Assembly (NCBI RefSeq): GCF_030268065.1
Contig: NZ_BSDD01000001.1
Coordinates: forward strand, 496,001 to 560,000
Reading direction: 5' to 3'
DNA length: 64,000 nt
From: Geothrix rubra
Lineage (GTDB): Bacteria; Acidobacteriota; Holophagae; Holophagales; Holophagaceae
The translations under genes and the position numbers were made by a program. How positions within the stretch are numbered: position 1 is the stretch's first letter; every line of letters starts with the position of its first letter. Under the pieces are notes generated by a model. The model had not been told where the DNA came from, did not search any database, and saw nothing but the letters and a program-made list of their open reading frames with translations. Shown here piece by piece: positions 17,242 through 26,255 of this stretch.

Positions 17242-20200
17242 CAGGGCCTTCCACACCAGGTCCTCCTCGGGCAGGGAGGTGCGCAGCTCCACGCCGCCAA
17301 GGCGGATCTCCTCGCGCGGATCCTGCTCGAACCTGGCCACCAGTCCCTGGGGGGACCCCGCCCGGCCTGCGACGCCCACCCAGGCATCCCGCCCGGAGTG
17401 CTTCGCGGCGTAGAGGCAGCGGTCGGCGATGCGCACCTGCTCCTCCCAGGGCGTGCCGTCCGGGAAATCCGTCTGGAAGGGGAACAGCGAGAAGCCGATG
17501 GAGCAGGTCATCCGGTGCGGGGCGCTGGTCTCCAGATCGAAGGCGTGGTCCCGCACGGCCTGGTGGAGGCGGGTGACCACCGAGGCGGCGCCATCCAGGT
17601 CGGCCGTGTGGCCCACGAAGAGGATCTCCTCGCCGCCCCAGCGCACCAGGAAATCGGACTCGCGCGCCTCGCGCTGGAGGATGCGGGCGATCTGCTCGAG
17701 GGCGCGGTCGCCGGCGGCATGGCCCCAGGTGTCGTTCACCCGCTTGAAGTGGTCGATGTCGAGCAGGGCGAACACGAGGCAGGACTCGGGACCGGATTCC
17801 GCGATGCGGCCGGCCAGGCGGGCACGCTGGAGCCGCTGCACCACCGCGAGGACCGGCGGCAGCTCCTGGGCCAGGTAGCGCCGGTTGCGGAGGCCCGTGA
17901 GGGCGTCGGTCATGGAGATGGTGGTGAGCGCCAGGTTGCTGAGCTCCAGGGCGCCGGTGCGGTCCCGGACGAGGGACTCCAGCTCCTCCGTGCGGCGGCG
18001 GAGACGCCCGGTCCGCCACCGGAAATAGGCCGCAGCACCCACGGCCGCCAGGCCGAGCCAGAGGATCCAGGCCCACCACCGCTGCCACCACGGGGGGAGG
18101 ATGCGGAACTGGACCGAGGTGATGGGACCGGCCCCTTCGTCGTCCAGCAGGGTGCGGACCTCCAGCCGATAGCTGCCGGGCGCCAGGGCCGGGTAGCGGG
18201 CCTCCCGCACGTCCGTGTCCATCCAGTCCTCGCCCAGTCCGATCATCCGGGTCTGGTACCGCAGTCGACCTTCGTATTCGAAGGCCAGGGAGCTGAACCG
18301 CACCGCGAGCGTCCGGTCGGAGGAGGGGACATCGTCCAGCACCCAGGCCCCCTGGATGGACCTGTGCCAGTCGAGACGCCCCAGGCGGAGGCTCGTGATC
18401 AGCGGGGCCGAGAGCGGGGCGGCGGCGTGGCCCAGGCCGGGGATGTGGTGCAGGAGACCCGTCGTGGTACCGAACCAGATGTCCCCGTTGCGGTCCACCC
18501 AGGTGCTGAAGGGGTTGCAGTCCGTGCCGACCAGGCCGTCCGCCCGCTTGAAGAGCCTCAGGCCGCGGGCATCCACCCGCTGGACGCCCCTGGGACCGCC
18601 TACCCAGAGGCGGCCCTGGCCATCCGAGGTGAGGCTGTACACGCTGTCGCTGGCCAGCCCTTGGGCTTGGCCGAGATGGCCCAGCACCCGTGGGACCTCG
18701 CCGTTGAGATCCAGGTGGGTGAGCCCCATGGGCTCCAGGTAGGCGATCCAGGCGGTGCCGTCGGGCAGGATGGCCATGGCCCAGACGGGGGCGGGATGGA
18801 GGCCGATGTCCTGGCCCCAGCTGTGCCAGCGGGTGCCGTCCAGGCGCGCCAGCCCCTGCTCGCCGGTGGCCCACAGGCGGCCGTGCGGATCCACCTGGAG
18901 GGTCGTCAGTTGGCCCTGGGCGGGCAGGCCGGGAACCTCCGCCGGTTCGAAGATCCACCGACCACCGCGGCGGCTCATGTGCTGGAGGCCGGCGTTGGAG
19001 GTGCCGATCCAGAGCGAGTCGGGCCCATCCCAGCGGAGGGCCACGGGAATCCAGAGGGAGGCCGAGACGGGCAGGGGGATGCGCTCGACCCTCGTGCGCC
19101 CTGGATCGACGCGCACGAGGAAGGGATGTTCGCCGCCACCCCAGATGGCCCCGTCCGGAGCCTCCGTCAGGGCATAGCAGACGAGCCCGTGGGCCCCGGG
19201 CAGGGGTTCCGGCCCCTTCGTACCCATGCGGGCCAGGCCGTCGCTGGTGTCCACCCAGAGGACGCCGGCGTGGTCGCGGAGGATGCCCCAGGTGCTGTCC
19301 GCGGGCAGGCCGTCCAGCTGGGTGAAGTTCTCCCAGCTCGCACTGCCCATCAGGCGGTGGAGGCCCTGGTTGGCCACCCAGAGGTTCCCGTCCCGGTCCA
19401 CCAGAGCCTGGTTGGCCCAGCCCAACGGCAGGCCCCGGCTGGCGTCGATCAGCCGCCACTGGCCGGAAGCGTCCACCTGGAGCAGTCCCTTGGCGGTGGG
19501 CACGAAGAAGCCCGACCCGCCATCCGGCACCAGGGATTCCTCGTAGAAGCTGATGGCGAGGGGGGGGAGGTTCCCCGACAGGGGGCCGAACACCCGGTCG
19601 CCGTCGCGGAGTCGGCGGAGCGCGGCGGGGGTGCGGAGCCACAGGGTCCCCGCCCGGTCCAGCAGCAGGGCCTTCACCGGCTCTGCAGGCACGCCCTCCG
19701 CGGGGCCCATCGAAGACCAGGTGCCCGCGGTATCGAGATGGCGCACCGTGCCGGTGCCGCCGATCCAGACGCCGCCGGGGCCCTGGGTCAGGGAAAAGGC
19801 CGGGCCGCCCGGCCAGCCCGGCACCGGCGCGAAGAGGCCAGCCCCCGTCTCCCAGAAGAGGCCGGATTCGGCAGCCACCCAGAGGCGCCCGCCGCGGTCC
19901 TCCAGCAGGGCGTGGATGCGGGCCCTGGCCAGGGCCTGGTCTGCGGCGAGGCGGTGGATGCGGCCATCCCGGTCGAGGAGGCAGAGCCCTGCGCGGGTGC
20001 CGATCCAGAGGCGGCCTTCCGGCTCGGGGGCGAAGGCCCGCACCCAGGCTGCCGGGAGCCCCTCTCCCAGCGACCAGAGCCGGAAGGTCGTGCCGTCGAA
20101 CTGGTAGGCGCCCCCCTCGGTGCCCACCCAGAGGAAGCCGGCCGAGTCCTGGGCCAGCGTCGTGATGCTGGCATGGAGCAGCCCCTCCTGCGATCCGTAG

Positions 20201-20331
20201 GCCCGGAAGGCCATGCGCCCGGAGCGCGGGATCCCCACGGCGCCCAGCATGGCGCAGGCGAGAAGGACGCTGGACAGGGCTCGCAGGAAGCGCGGGAGGC
20301 GGAACATGGACATGGTTTTCGGGGCCTTCAT
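17236..20331 (-). CDS. Periplasmic two-propeller sensor diguanylate cyclase
   Basis: A 1031-residue sensor. The signal/anchor (about residues 14-36) is followed by many Reg_prop-type propeller blades ([35 protein letters not shown]), a Y_Y_Y-like domain (about 650-740, [13 protein letters not shown]), one membrane helix ([20 protein letters not shown]), a short coiled coil and a GGDEF domain. The active-site loop reads GGEEI instead of GGEEF/GGDEF. The inhibitory I-site is intact as RESD five residues before it. It would make c-di-GMP in response to a periplasmic ligand, probably a carbohydrate or surface signal as in hybrid propeller sensors. ATG 20331 is assumed; ATG 20313 is possible. Confidence 0.88.
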   Translation of the reverse strand: MKAPKTMSMFRLPRFLRALSSVLLACAMLGAVGIPRSGRMAFRAYGSQEGLLHASITTLAQDSAGFLWVGTEGGAYQFDGTTFRLWSLGEGLPAAWVRAFAPEPEGRLWIGTRAGLCLLDRDGRIHRLAADQALARARIHALLEDRGGRLWVAAESGLFWETGAGLFAPVPGWPGGPAFSLTQGPGGVWIGGTGTVRHLDTAGTWSSMGPAEGVPAEPVKALLLDRAGTLWLRTPAALRRLRDGDRVFGPLSGNLPPLAISFYEESLVPDGGSGFFVPTAKGLLQVDASGQWRLIDASRGLPLGWANQALVDRDGNLWVANQGLHRLMGSASWENFTQLDGLPADSTWGILRDHAGVLWVDTSDGLARMGTKGPEPLPGAHGLVCYALTEAPDGAIWGGGEHPFLVRVDPGRTRVERIPLPVSASLWIPVALRWDGPDSLWIGTSNAGLQHMSRRGGRWIFEPAEVPGLPAQGQLTTLQVDPHGRLWATGEQGLARLDGTRWHSWGQDIGLHPAPVWAMAILPDGTAWIAYLEPMGLTHLDLNGEVPRVLGHLGQAQGLASDSVYSLTSDGQGRLWVGGPRGVQRVDARGLRLFKRADGLVGTDCNPFSTWVDRNGDIWFGTTTGLLHHIPGLGHAAAPLSAPLITSLRLGRLDWHRSIQGAWVLDDVPSSDRTLAVRFSSLAFEYEGRLRYQTRMIGLGEDWMDTDVREARYPALAPGSYRLEVRTLLDDEGAGPITSVQFRILPPWWQRWWAWILWLGLAAVGAAAYFRWRTGRLRRRTEELESLVRDRTGALELSNLALTTISMTDALTGLRNRRYLAQELPPVLAVVQRLQRARLAGRIAESGPESCLVFALLDIDHFKRVNDTWGHAAGDRALEQIARILQREARESDFLVRWGGEEILFVGHTADLDGAASVVTRLHQAVRDHAFDLETSAPHRMTCSIGFSLFPFQTDFPDGTPWEEQVRIADRCLYAAKHSGRDAWVGVAGRAGSPQGLVARFEQDPREEIRLGGVELRTSLPEEDLVWKALL

Positions 20332-20450
20332 CCTACCCGGGATCCTGCCAGTGCGCCGGAGGCTGCAACCATGCGAGTTTTTGTGACATCCACCCCTGCC
20401 GCCCCGGACAAAGGCGATAAGATGATCCTCTCTGATGGAGGAATCTGGTT

Positions 20451-21440
20451 ATGAAGACTCCCGTTCGCGTGGCCGTCACCGGCGCAGCCGGCCAGATCGG
20501 ATACAGCCTGCTCTTCCGCATCGCCAGCGGCGCGATGCTCGGGGAGGACCAGCCGGTGATCCTCCAGCTCCTCGAGATCACCCCGGCCCTCAAGGCCCTC
20601 CAGGGCGTGGTCATGGAGCTCAAGGACTGCGCCTTCCCGCTCCTGGCGGGCATCACCACCTCCGACGATCCCATGGTGGCCTTCAAGGACGCGGACTACG
20701 CCCTGCTGGTGGGCGCCCTGCCGCGCAAGGCCGGCATGGAGCGCAGCGACCTCCTCTCCGCGAACGGCGGCATCTTCAAGCCCCAGGGCCACGCCCTGAG
20801 CGAAGTGGCCAGCCGCAACGTCAAGGTGCTGGTGGTGGGCAACCCCGCCAACACCAACGCCCTGATCGCGCTCTCCAACGCCCCCAAGCTCAAGCCCGCC
20901 CAGTTCCACGCCATGGTGCGCCTGGACCACAACCGCGCCATCTCCCAGCTCGCGGAGAAGACCGGGAAGCCGGTCACCGCCATCAAGAAGATGACCATCT
21001 GGGGCAACCACAGCACCACCCAGTTCCCCGACCTCTACCACGCCGAAGTGGAGGGCAAGAACGCCCATGCCCTGGTCAATGACCACGAGTGGTACGAGAA
21101 GACCTTCATTCCCACCGTCGCCAAGCGCGGCGCCGCCATCATCGAGGCCCGCGGCCTCAGCAGCGCCGCCAGCGCCGCCAACGCCGCCATCGACCACATG
21201 CGCTCCTGGGCCCTGGGCACCCCCGAGGGCGACTGGACGAGCATGGCCTTCCCCTCCGACGGCAGCTACGGCGTGCCCGAGGGCCTGGTCTTCGGCTACC
21301 CCGTCACCGTGAGGAACGGTCAGGTCGAGATGGTCAAGGGCCTGGACATCAACGAGTTCAGCCGCGCCAAGATCGACGCCACCGCCAAGGAGCTCGAAGA
21401 GGAGCGCCAGGCCGTCCGCCAGCTCGGACTCGTCAAGTAG
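20451..21440 (+). CDS. mdh: Malate dehydrogenase
   Basis: A 329-residue NAD-dependent malate dehydrogenase of the MDH type closest to cytosolic forms. Motifs are [19 protein letters not shown] (NAD-binding loop), [39 protein letters not shown] (catalytic Asp/Arg) and [12 protein letters not shown] (catalytic His). It converts malate and oxaloacetate in the TCA cycle. The ATG at 20451 has GGAGGAA upstream. It is monocistronic, ended by a clear intrinsic terminator, and diverges from the sensor cyclase. Confidence 0.96.
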   Translation: MKTPVRVAVTGAAGQIGYSLLFRIASGAMLGEDQPVILQLLEITPALKALQGVVMELKDCAFPLLAGITTSDDPMVAFKDADYALLVGALPRKAGMERSDLLSANGGIFKPQGHALSEVASRNVKVLVVGNPANTNALIALSNAPKLKPAQFHAMVRLDHNRAISQLAEKTGKPVTAIKKMTIWGNHSTTQFPDLYHAEVEGKNAHALVNDHEWYEKTFIPTVAKRGAAIIEARGLSSAASAANAAIDHMRSWALGTPEGDWTSMAFPSDGSYGVPEGLVFGYPVTVRNGQVEMVKGLDINEFSRAKIDATAKELEEERQAVRQLGLVK

Positions 21441-21462
21441 TCCGTCCAACGCCCGTCCTGAC

Positions 21463-21494
21463 GAGGCAGGGGGATCGCCCCCTGCCTCTTTTTT
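21463..21494 (+). terminator. Intrinsic terminator after mdh
   Basis: An 11-bp perfect stem (GAGGCAGGGGG with CCCCCTGCCTC, loop ATCG) is followed by six T. It lies 22 bases after the mdh stop and 4 bases before the end of the convergent radical SAM gene. Confidence 0.95.
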
Positions 21495-21498
21495 GGGT

Positions 21499-23247
21499 TC
21501 AGCGGAGGATCGCGGCTTCCCGGGTGAACCGGCGGAGCTGCTCGTCCAGGGTGGCCTGGAAGGCGTCCACGGCATCGTCGGCGAAGGCGCGGAAATCCTT
21601 GTGGAGGCTCCGGTAGCGGGCCTGCATCCGGCGGAGGAGGCGGTCACGGTACGCCTGCGCGTCCGCGAGTCCGGTCAAACGCCCCTGCTCCCTGATCCTG
21701 CGGAGCCGGGCCTCGAAGGCCTGGGTCCAGGTGTCGAGGGTGGCCTTGAACCGGTCCAGTTCCAGCACCCCCCGGGTCATCTGGAAGAAGTGGTGCCCCT
21801 TCACGGCCATGGTCACCGTCTCCGTGACCAGGCGCGGCCGGACGAGGACCCCCCTCACCAGGTACTTCCAGTAGGCCCAGCCGTAGCCGGAGAAGGTCTG
21901 CCGGACCAGCGACAGGGTGAAGGCGCGGAGCTCGGTGAGGCGGATCCGCCGGCTCGACATGCGGTGCCGCTTCAGGTTCCTCAGGAGGCGGAGGCAGCGT
22001 TCGAAGTAGCGGTCCGGCCGGTAGATCTCCGCGAGGATCCGCTTGTAGCCTTCGATCAGCTTCGTCGCATCCATCCGTGGCAGGAAATTGAGGCGCAGGT
22101 CGTGGGTGTTGTTTCCGCCGCCGGTCTCGTCGGTGAGGCGCCCCTCGGCCTGCAGGCGCCGGTGGAGCTGGGTCCTGGGCAGGGCCATGAGGAGCCCCAC
22201 CATGGCGGTGGGGATGCCGGCCTCCTGGATGAACCGGATCTGGCGATCGAAGATGTCCTCCGCATCGCTGTCGAAACCCACGATGAAGCCGCCCGATACC
22301 TCCATGCCCTTCCGCTGGATCTTCTGGACGCTGGCGAGCATGTCTGCCTTGAGGTTCTGCTGCTTGCCCGCCGCCTTGAGCGTGCAGAGGTCGGGCGTCT
22401 CGAGCCCCATGAACACCATGTTGAACCCGGCCTGGATCATCAGGTCCATCAGGTCCTCATCCTCGGCCAGGTCGAGGCTCGCCTCGGTGAACAGCGAGAA
22501 GGGATGGTGCCGCGCCTGTTGCCAGCGGGCCAGCTCGGGGAGCAGGGCCTTCACCTCGCGGCGGTTGCCGATGAAGTTGTCGTCCACCAGGAAGAGGGAG
22601 CCCCGCCAGCCTTCCTCGTAGAGCTGGTCCAGCTCGAGCAGGAGTTGCGCGGGAGACTTGGTGCGCGGCCTCCGTCCGAAGAGCTCGATGATGTCGCAGA
22701 ATTCGCAGTGGTGGGGGCAGCCCCGCGAGTACTGGACGGCCATCTGGGCGTAGCCCTTCCCGCGCACCAGATCGAACCGGGGCGGCGGCGTGCGGGCGAG
22801 GTCGGGATGCTCAGTGCTGGTGTAGCAGGGGCCTGCCTCGCCGCGCGCGAAATCCTCCAGGAAGCGGGGCAGCGTGACTTCCGCCTCGTTGAGCACGAAG
22901 TGGTCCACGCCCTGGATCTCCTCGTGGCAGCTGGTGGGGTAGGGGCCGCCGGCCACCACTGGGACGCGGAGGGCGTTGCAGCGTCGCACCACCCGTTCGA
23001 AGGACGCCTTCTGGACGATCATGGCGGAAATGAACACGAGGTCGGCGTTGGCCACCTGGGCTTCGGACAGCGGCTCCAGGTTCAAGTCCACGAGGGTGGG
23101 CTCGAAGGTCTCCGGCAGCATGGCGGCCACGGTGAGGAGACCCAGGGGCGGGAAGACGGCCTTCTTGCCGATGAAAGGCAGCGCGTACCTCAGGCTCCAG
23201 TAGGTGGGCGGCATTTCCGGGTAGACCAACAGGGCCTTCAGGCCCAC
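21499..23247 (-). CDS. Cobalamin-binding radical SAM protein (DUF4070 type)
   Basis: A 582-residue protein. Residues about 1-140 form a B12-binding-like Rossmann domain (KALLVYPEMPPTYWS, PTLVDLNLEPL). The radical SAM core follows, with the 4Fe-4S motif SRGCPHHCEFCDI and FLVDDNFIGNRREVK. The C-terminus matches the DUF4070 extension (IYRPDRYFERCLRLLRN). Such enzymes usually methylate unactivated carbons using cobalamin and SAM; members include hopanoid C2 methylases and chlorosome pigment methylases, but no such pathway gene is nearby. I chose GTG 23247 because GGAGG lies 5 bases upstream; ATG 23259 has no binding site. The substrate is unknown. Confidence 0.85.
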   Translation of the reverse strand: MGLKALLVYPEMPPTYWSLRYALPFIGKKAVFPPLGLLTVAAMLPETFEPTLVDLNLEPLSEAQVANADLVFISAMIVQKASFERVVRRCNALRVPVVAGGPYPTSCHEEIQGVDHFVLNEAEVTLPRFLEDFARGEAGPCYTSTEHPDLARTPPPRFDLVRGKGYAQMAVQYSRGCPHHCEFCDIIELFGRRPRTKSPAQLLLELDQLYEEGWRGSLFLVDDNFIGNRREVKALLPELARWQQARHHPFSLFTEASLDLAEDEDLMDLMIQAGFNMVFMGLETPDLCTLKAAGKQQNLKADMLASVQKIQRKGMEVSGGFIVGFDSDAEDIFDRQIRFIQEAGIPTAMVGLLMALPRTQLHRRLQAEGRLTDETGGGNNTHDLRLNFLPRMDATKLIEGYKRILAEIYRPDRYFERCLRLLRNLKRHRMSSRRIRLTELRAFTLSLVRQTFSGYGWAYWKYLVRGVLVRPRLVTETVTMAVKGHHFFQMTRGVLELDRFKATLDTWTQAFEARLRRIREQGRLTGLADAQAYRDRLLRRMQARYRSLHKDFRAFADDAVDAFQATLDEQLRRFTREAAILR

Positions 23248-23377
23248 TCCGACCTCCATTGAGCGCTGGGCAGGTGCCGTTCCAAGCATCCTCCTTCCGG
23301 CCCTGCCCACAAGCCCTCCGGGGCCATGGCGTGACAAACCCGTGAGCCTATCCTTCGGGTGAGGCCGGAGGTGGACC

Positions 23378-23581
23378 ATGGCCGAAACCCTCGAACGGCG
23401 GCACCACTGGAGCCGCATCGTCGGCGTGGAACGGCGCCAGGCGCCCTTCCACTACCTGAACGGACGGCCGCTGCCCGATCCCACCCGCCTGGAGGACGAG
23501 GACTTCCTGCGGGCGGAGCGGGAGCGGGAGAAGGACCGGAAGCTGACCCGGAATCCCTGGGAGGAACCCGATCGGTCCTGA
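23378..23581 (+). CDS. Small uncharacterised charged protein
   Basis: A 67-residue ORF. The ATG at 23378 has GGAGG 6 bases upstream. The protein is strongly charged, with a C-terminal half dominated by Arg/Glu/Asp/Lys (EDFLRAEREREKDRKLTRN), probably helical. No domain was recognised and it is too short for a confident family call. It stands alone between the divergent radical SAM gene and the ThiS-like gene 84 bases downstream. It is supported by the ribosome binding site and by a length unlikely to be a shadow, since the reverse strand lacks a good gene here. Confidence 0.55.
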   Translation: MAETLERRHHWSRIVGVERRQAPFHYLNGRPLPDPTRLEDEDFLRAEREREKDRKLTRNPWEEPDRS

Positions 23582-23665
23582 CGGCTATCCAAGTCCGCGG
23601 CGGAAGTCCTTGTCTTGACAGCCGGAATCAGCAGCGGGCACAGTGGCGGGGCATCCAGGATCCCC

Positions 23666-23935
23666 ATGCCCCGCGTCGCCTTCACGCGAAACCTGCAGCG
23701 CCATGTGGCCTGCCCCCCCTGCACGGTGGCCGGTGCGACCGTGCGGGAGAGCCTCGACGAGGCCTTCGCGCGCTATCCGAGGGCCCGGGGGTACGTACTG
23801 GATGAGCACGGCGCCCTGCGGCAGCACATGGCGATCTTCGTGGACGGCGAGCCGGTGGCCGACCGGCGCGCCCTGGGTGATCCCGTCTCCGCCTCCGCGG
23901 AGATCCTCGTCATGCAGGCCCTTTCCGGAGGCTGA
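23666..23935 (+). CDS. ThiS/MoaD-like ubiquitin-fold protein
   Basis: An 89-residue beta-grasp protein ending in Gly-Gly (MQALSGG), the feature that lets ThiS/MoaD proteins be adenylated and carry sulfur as a thiocarboxylate. The body reads TVRESLDEAFARYPRARGYVLDEHGALRQHM-type, with a conserved IFVDGEPVADR turn. No activating E1 enzyme is nearby. The stop codon lies 1 base before the ATG of the next gene, a BNR-repeat protein, so the two are translationally linked. Similar pairs are, as far as I recall, frequent in bacterial genomes, but their role is not known. Confidence 0.8.
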   Translation: MPRVAFTRNLQRHVACPPCTVAGATVRESLDEAFARYPRARGYVLDEHGALRQHMAIFVDGEPVADRRALGDPVSASAEILVMQALSGG

Positions 23936-23936
23936 C

Positions 23937-25046
23937 ATGTCCGACCAGCTGCTGATCTCGACCCGCAAAGGGCTCTTCTCCGCCCGCCGGACAGCTCGGG
24001 GCGTCTGGGATCTCGACGCCGTCTCCTTCCTGGGGGACAACGTCTCCCTGGCCATGGCCGACCGTCGCGACGGCGCCTGGTACGCGGCCCTGGACCACGG
24101 CCACTTCGGCGCGAAGCTGCACCGCTCGCGCGACCGCGGCGCCACCTGGACGGAGATCGGCGTGCCCGCCTATCCCACGCCGCCCGAGGGGCATGTGGAG
24201 AAGGACTTCCTGGGCCGGGAGATCCCCTGGCGCCTCATCCGGTTCTGGTCCCTGGCGCCCGGCGCCGCCTCCCAGCCGGGCCTCCTCTGGGCGGGCACGA
24301 TTCCCGGTGGCCTCTTCCGGAGCGAGGATCACGGCGATACCTGGCAGCTGGTGGAACCGCTCTGGCACATGCCGGAGCGGCGCAAGTGGGCCGGCGGCGG
24401 CGCCGATGCGCCGGGGATCCACTCCATCTGCGTGGATCCCCGCAACCCGGCCCGGGTGGCCGTGGCCATCAGCAGCGGCGGCGTATGGATCACGGAGGAC
24501 CTGGGGAAGACCTGGACGCCCTTCACGAAGGGCATGCGCGCCGACTACGCGCCACCCGAGCTGGTGGAGGCCCCGGAATCCCAGGACCCCCACCGCATGG
24601 TGCAATGCCCTGGAGCCCCGGATGCCTACTGGATCCAGCACCACAACGGGATCTTCCGCAGCACCGACAACGCCAGGAGCTGGACCGAAATCACGGACGT
24701 GAAGCCTTCGGTCTTCGGCTTCCCCGTGGTGGTGCATCCGAAGGATCCCGACACCGCCTGGTTCGTGCCGGCCATCAAGGACGAGCGCCGCATCCCGGCC
24801 GAGGGCAAGGTGGTGGTGAACCGCACCCGCGACGGCGGGCGCACGTTCGAAACCCTGCATCGGGGCCTGCCCCAGGCCTGGGCCTACGACCTGGTGTACC
24901 GCCACGCCCTGGACCTCGACGCCACCGGCGAGCGGCTGGCCTTCGGCTCGACCACGGGCTCCGTCTGGATCAGCGAGAACGCGGGCGACGACTGGATCAC
25001 CCTCGCCGAGCACCTGCCGCCGGTCCATGCGGTGCTGTTCGTCTGA
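23937..25046 (+). CDS. BNR/WD40-like beta-propeller protein (sialidase-like fold)
   Basis: A 369-residue protein with no signal peptide. It contains BNR-type Asp-box repeats (HRSRDRGATWTEIG, FRSEDHGDTWQLVE, WITEDLGKTWTPF, FRSTDNARSWTEI, ISENAGDDWITL), giving about five or six blades. Sialidase catalytic residues (Arg triad, Tyr/Glu pair) are not evident, so an exo-sialidase function is unlikely despite usual automatic naming. It overlaps in expression with the preceding ThiS/MoaD-like gene (1-base gap), suggesting that the pair forms one system. Cytoplasmic location is inferred from the lack of an export signal. Confidence 0.85.
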   Translation: MSDQLLISTRKGLFSARRTARGVWDLDAVSFLGDNVSLAMADRRDGAWYAALDHGHFGAKLHRSRDRGATWTEIGVPAYPTPPEGHVEKDFLGREIPWRLIRFWSLAPGAASQPGLLWAGTIPGGLFRSEDHGDTWQLVEPLWHMPERRKWAGGGADAPGIHSICVDPRNPARVAVAISSGGVWITEDLGKTWTPFTKGMRADYAPPELVEAPESQDPHRMVQCPGAPDAYWIQHHNGIFRSTDNARSWTEITDVKPSVFGFPVVVHPKDPDTAWFVPAIKDERRIPAEGKVVVNRTRDGGRTFETLHRGLPQAWAYDLVYRHALDLDATGERLAFGSTTGSVWISENAGDDWITLAEHLPPVHAVLFV

Positions 25047-25100
25047 GGATGCCCCGCCGGTAGTCTGGAGCCGCGGCATGCGTCCGCGGGGAGGAACCAG

Positions 25101-25835
25101 GTGGAGGCGGTGCGGATCGTGTTCCAGGGGGACCGCTTGTGGCTCGCCGAGCGGGATCTGCCGGAGCTCCCGGCCCAGGCGCAGGTGCGCCTGCCCGAAG
25201 GGCACCTGGCCCTGCGGGTGGCCGAGGATCATCCCGTGCCCGAGGGCGTGGAGGTCCTGGGACTCCGGGAGGCCTTCGCGAGGATGGCGCCGGAGGCCTG
25301 GGTCCAGGCCGGCCGCGCCTACCAGTGGCTGGCCTGGGAGGCGGGCCACCGCTTTTGCGGGGCCTGTGCCACGCCCCTGGCGCCGGCGGAGGGCCACGGT
25401 CGCCGCTGTCCCGCCTGCGGCCTGACGGTCTTCCCCTCGAACGCCACGGCCGTCATCGTCCTCATCGGGCGAGGGCAGGGCGCGGACCGGGAGCTGGCCC
25501 TGGCCCGCTCGCCCCACTTCAAGCCCGGCGTGTACAGCGCCGTGGCGGGCTTCACGGAGCCGGGAGAATCCCTGGAGCAGGCCGTTCACCGGGAAGTGGC
25601 GGAGGAGCTGGGCATCCGCATCCAGAACCTCCGCTACTTCGGCAGCCAGCCCTGGCCCTTCCCCAACGGGCTCATGGTGGCCTTCCTGGCGGACCACCTG
25701 GAAGGCGAACTGAAGCCCGATCCCGTCGAGATCGAGGATGCCCGCTGGTTCCGGCTCGACGCCCTGCCGGACCTGCCCAGCGCCCTCAGCATCGCGCGGT
25801 GGATGCTCGACGCGGCGGTGGAGGGAAGGGGCTAG
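25101..25835 (+). CDS. nudC: NAD+ diphosphatase / NAD-cap decapping hydrolase NudC
   Basis: A 244-residue Nudix hydrolase. A Zn ribbon (CGAC then CPAC, about residues 90-110) precedes the Nudix box (GFTEPGESLEQAVHREVAEELGI) and the NADH-hydrolase signature SQPWPFPNGLM, in which the usual Ser is Gly. It cleaves NAD(H) to NMN(H) and AMP and removes NAD caps from RNA. The GTG start at 25101 has GGGGAGGA 6 bases upstream. It follows the BNR gene by 54 bases on the same strand. Confidence 0.94.
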   Translation: MEAVRIVFQGDRLWLAERDLPELPAQAQVRLPEGHLALRVAEDHPVPEGVEVLGLREAFARMAPEAWVQAGRAYQWLAWEAGHRFCGACATPLAPAEGHGRRCPACGLTVFPSNATAVIVLIGRGQGADRELALARSPHFKPGVYSAVAGFTEPGESLEQAVHREVAEELGIRIQNLRYFGSQPWPFPNGLMVAFLADHLEGELKPDPVEIEDARWFRLDALPDLPSALSIARWMLDAAVEGRG

Positions 25836-25856
25836 GACCCATTTCCTGGAGCGCGG

Positions 25857-26222
25857 TCAGCAGGATGGGTCCATGTATTTTTGGAAGTTGGTGGGATGCC
25901 CATTTGCGATGTCATATGTCACCGTCACGGCGCATGACCCGCCACCCATCATCTGGGTCTCACCAGAGCCATTCCCCGCCGAGTCCACACACTCCGTTTT
26001 TACGTCGGTGGATCCATCTGCTTTGGTGCAACTTACGGTAGTACATCCGTAGTCGTCATAAGTGGTGTAGCAGTTGGTGTAAGGGCCGATGAACGGGCAG
26101 CCCGTGCATGTGTAAGTGCTATATGAACGTCGATGCGCCATGGATGGTTCCTTGGCGGAACAATATGTGATTGCCCCCATGACAGCGAAGCCAATTGCTC
26201 GGATCAGCAAGTTGTCAAACAT
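25857..26222 (-). CDS. Small Cys-rich exported protein, unknown
   Basis: A 121-residue protein. The ATG at 26222 follows AAGGGG. Residues about 1-23 are a signal-like hydrophobic stretch (LLIRAIGFAVMGAITYCSA). The mature part has at least seven Cys in a short span (TYTCTGCPF, NCYTTYDDYGCTTVSCT, ECVDSAGNG) with many Thr/Tyr/Gly, which suggests a disulfide-stabilised extracellular or surface protein. Base composition is clearly less GC-rich than its neighbours, consistent with recent acquisition. I know no family for it. The gene downstream on the same strand order is the exported propeller protein at 26256. Confidence 0.6.
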   Translation of the reverse strand: MFDNLLIRAIGFAVMGAITYCSAKEPSMAHRRSYSTYTCTGCPFIGPYTNCYTTYDDYGCTTVSCTKADGSTDVKTECVDSAGNGSGETQMMGGGSCAVTVTYDIANGHPTNFQKYMDPSC

Positions 26223-26255
26223 AAAACCCCTTGAGGAGAATTCGGTACGTGGGTG

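Noticed and set aside
20332-20450. Promoter for mdh (GATAAG near 20414)
   Set aside because: No convincing -35 at proper distance, so not listed as a feature.
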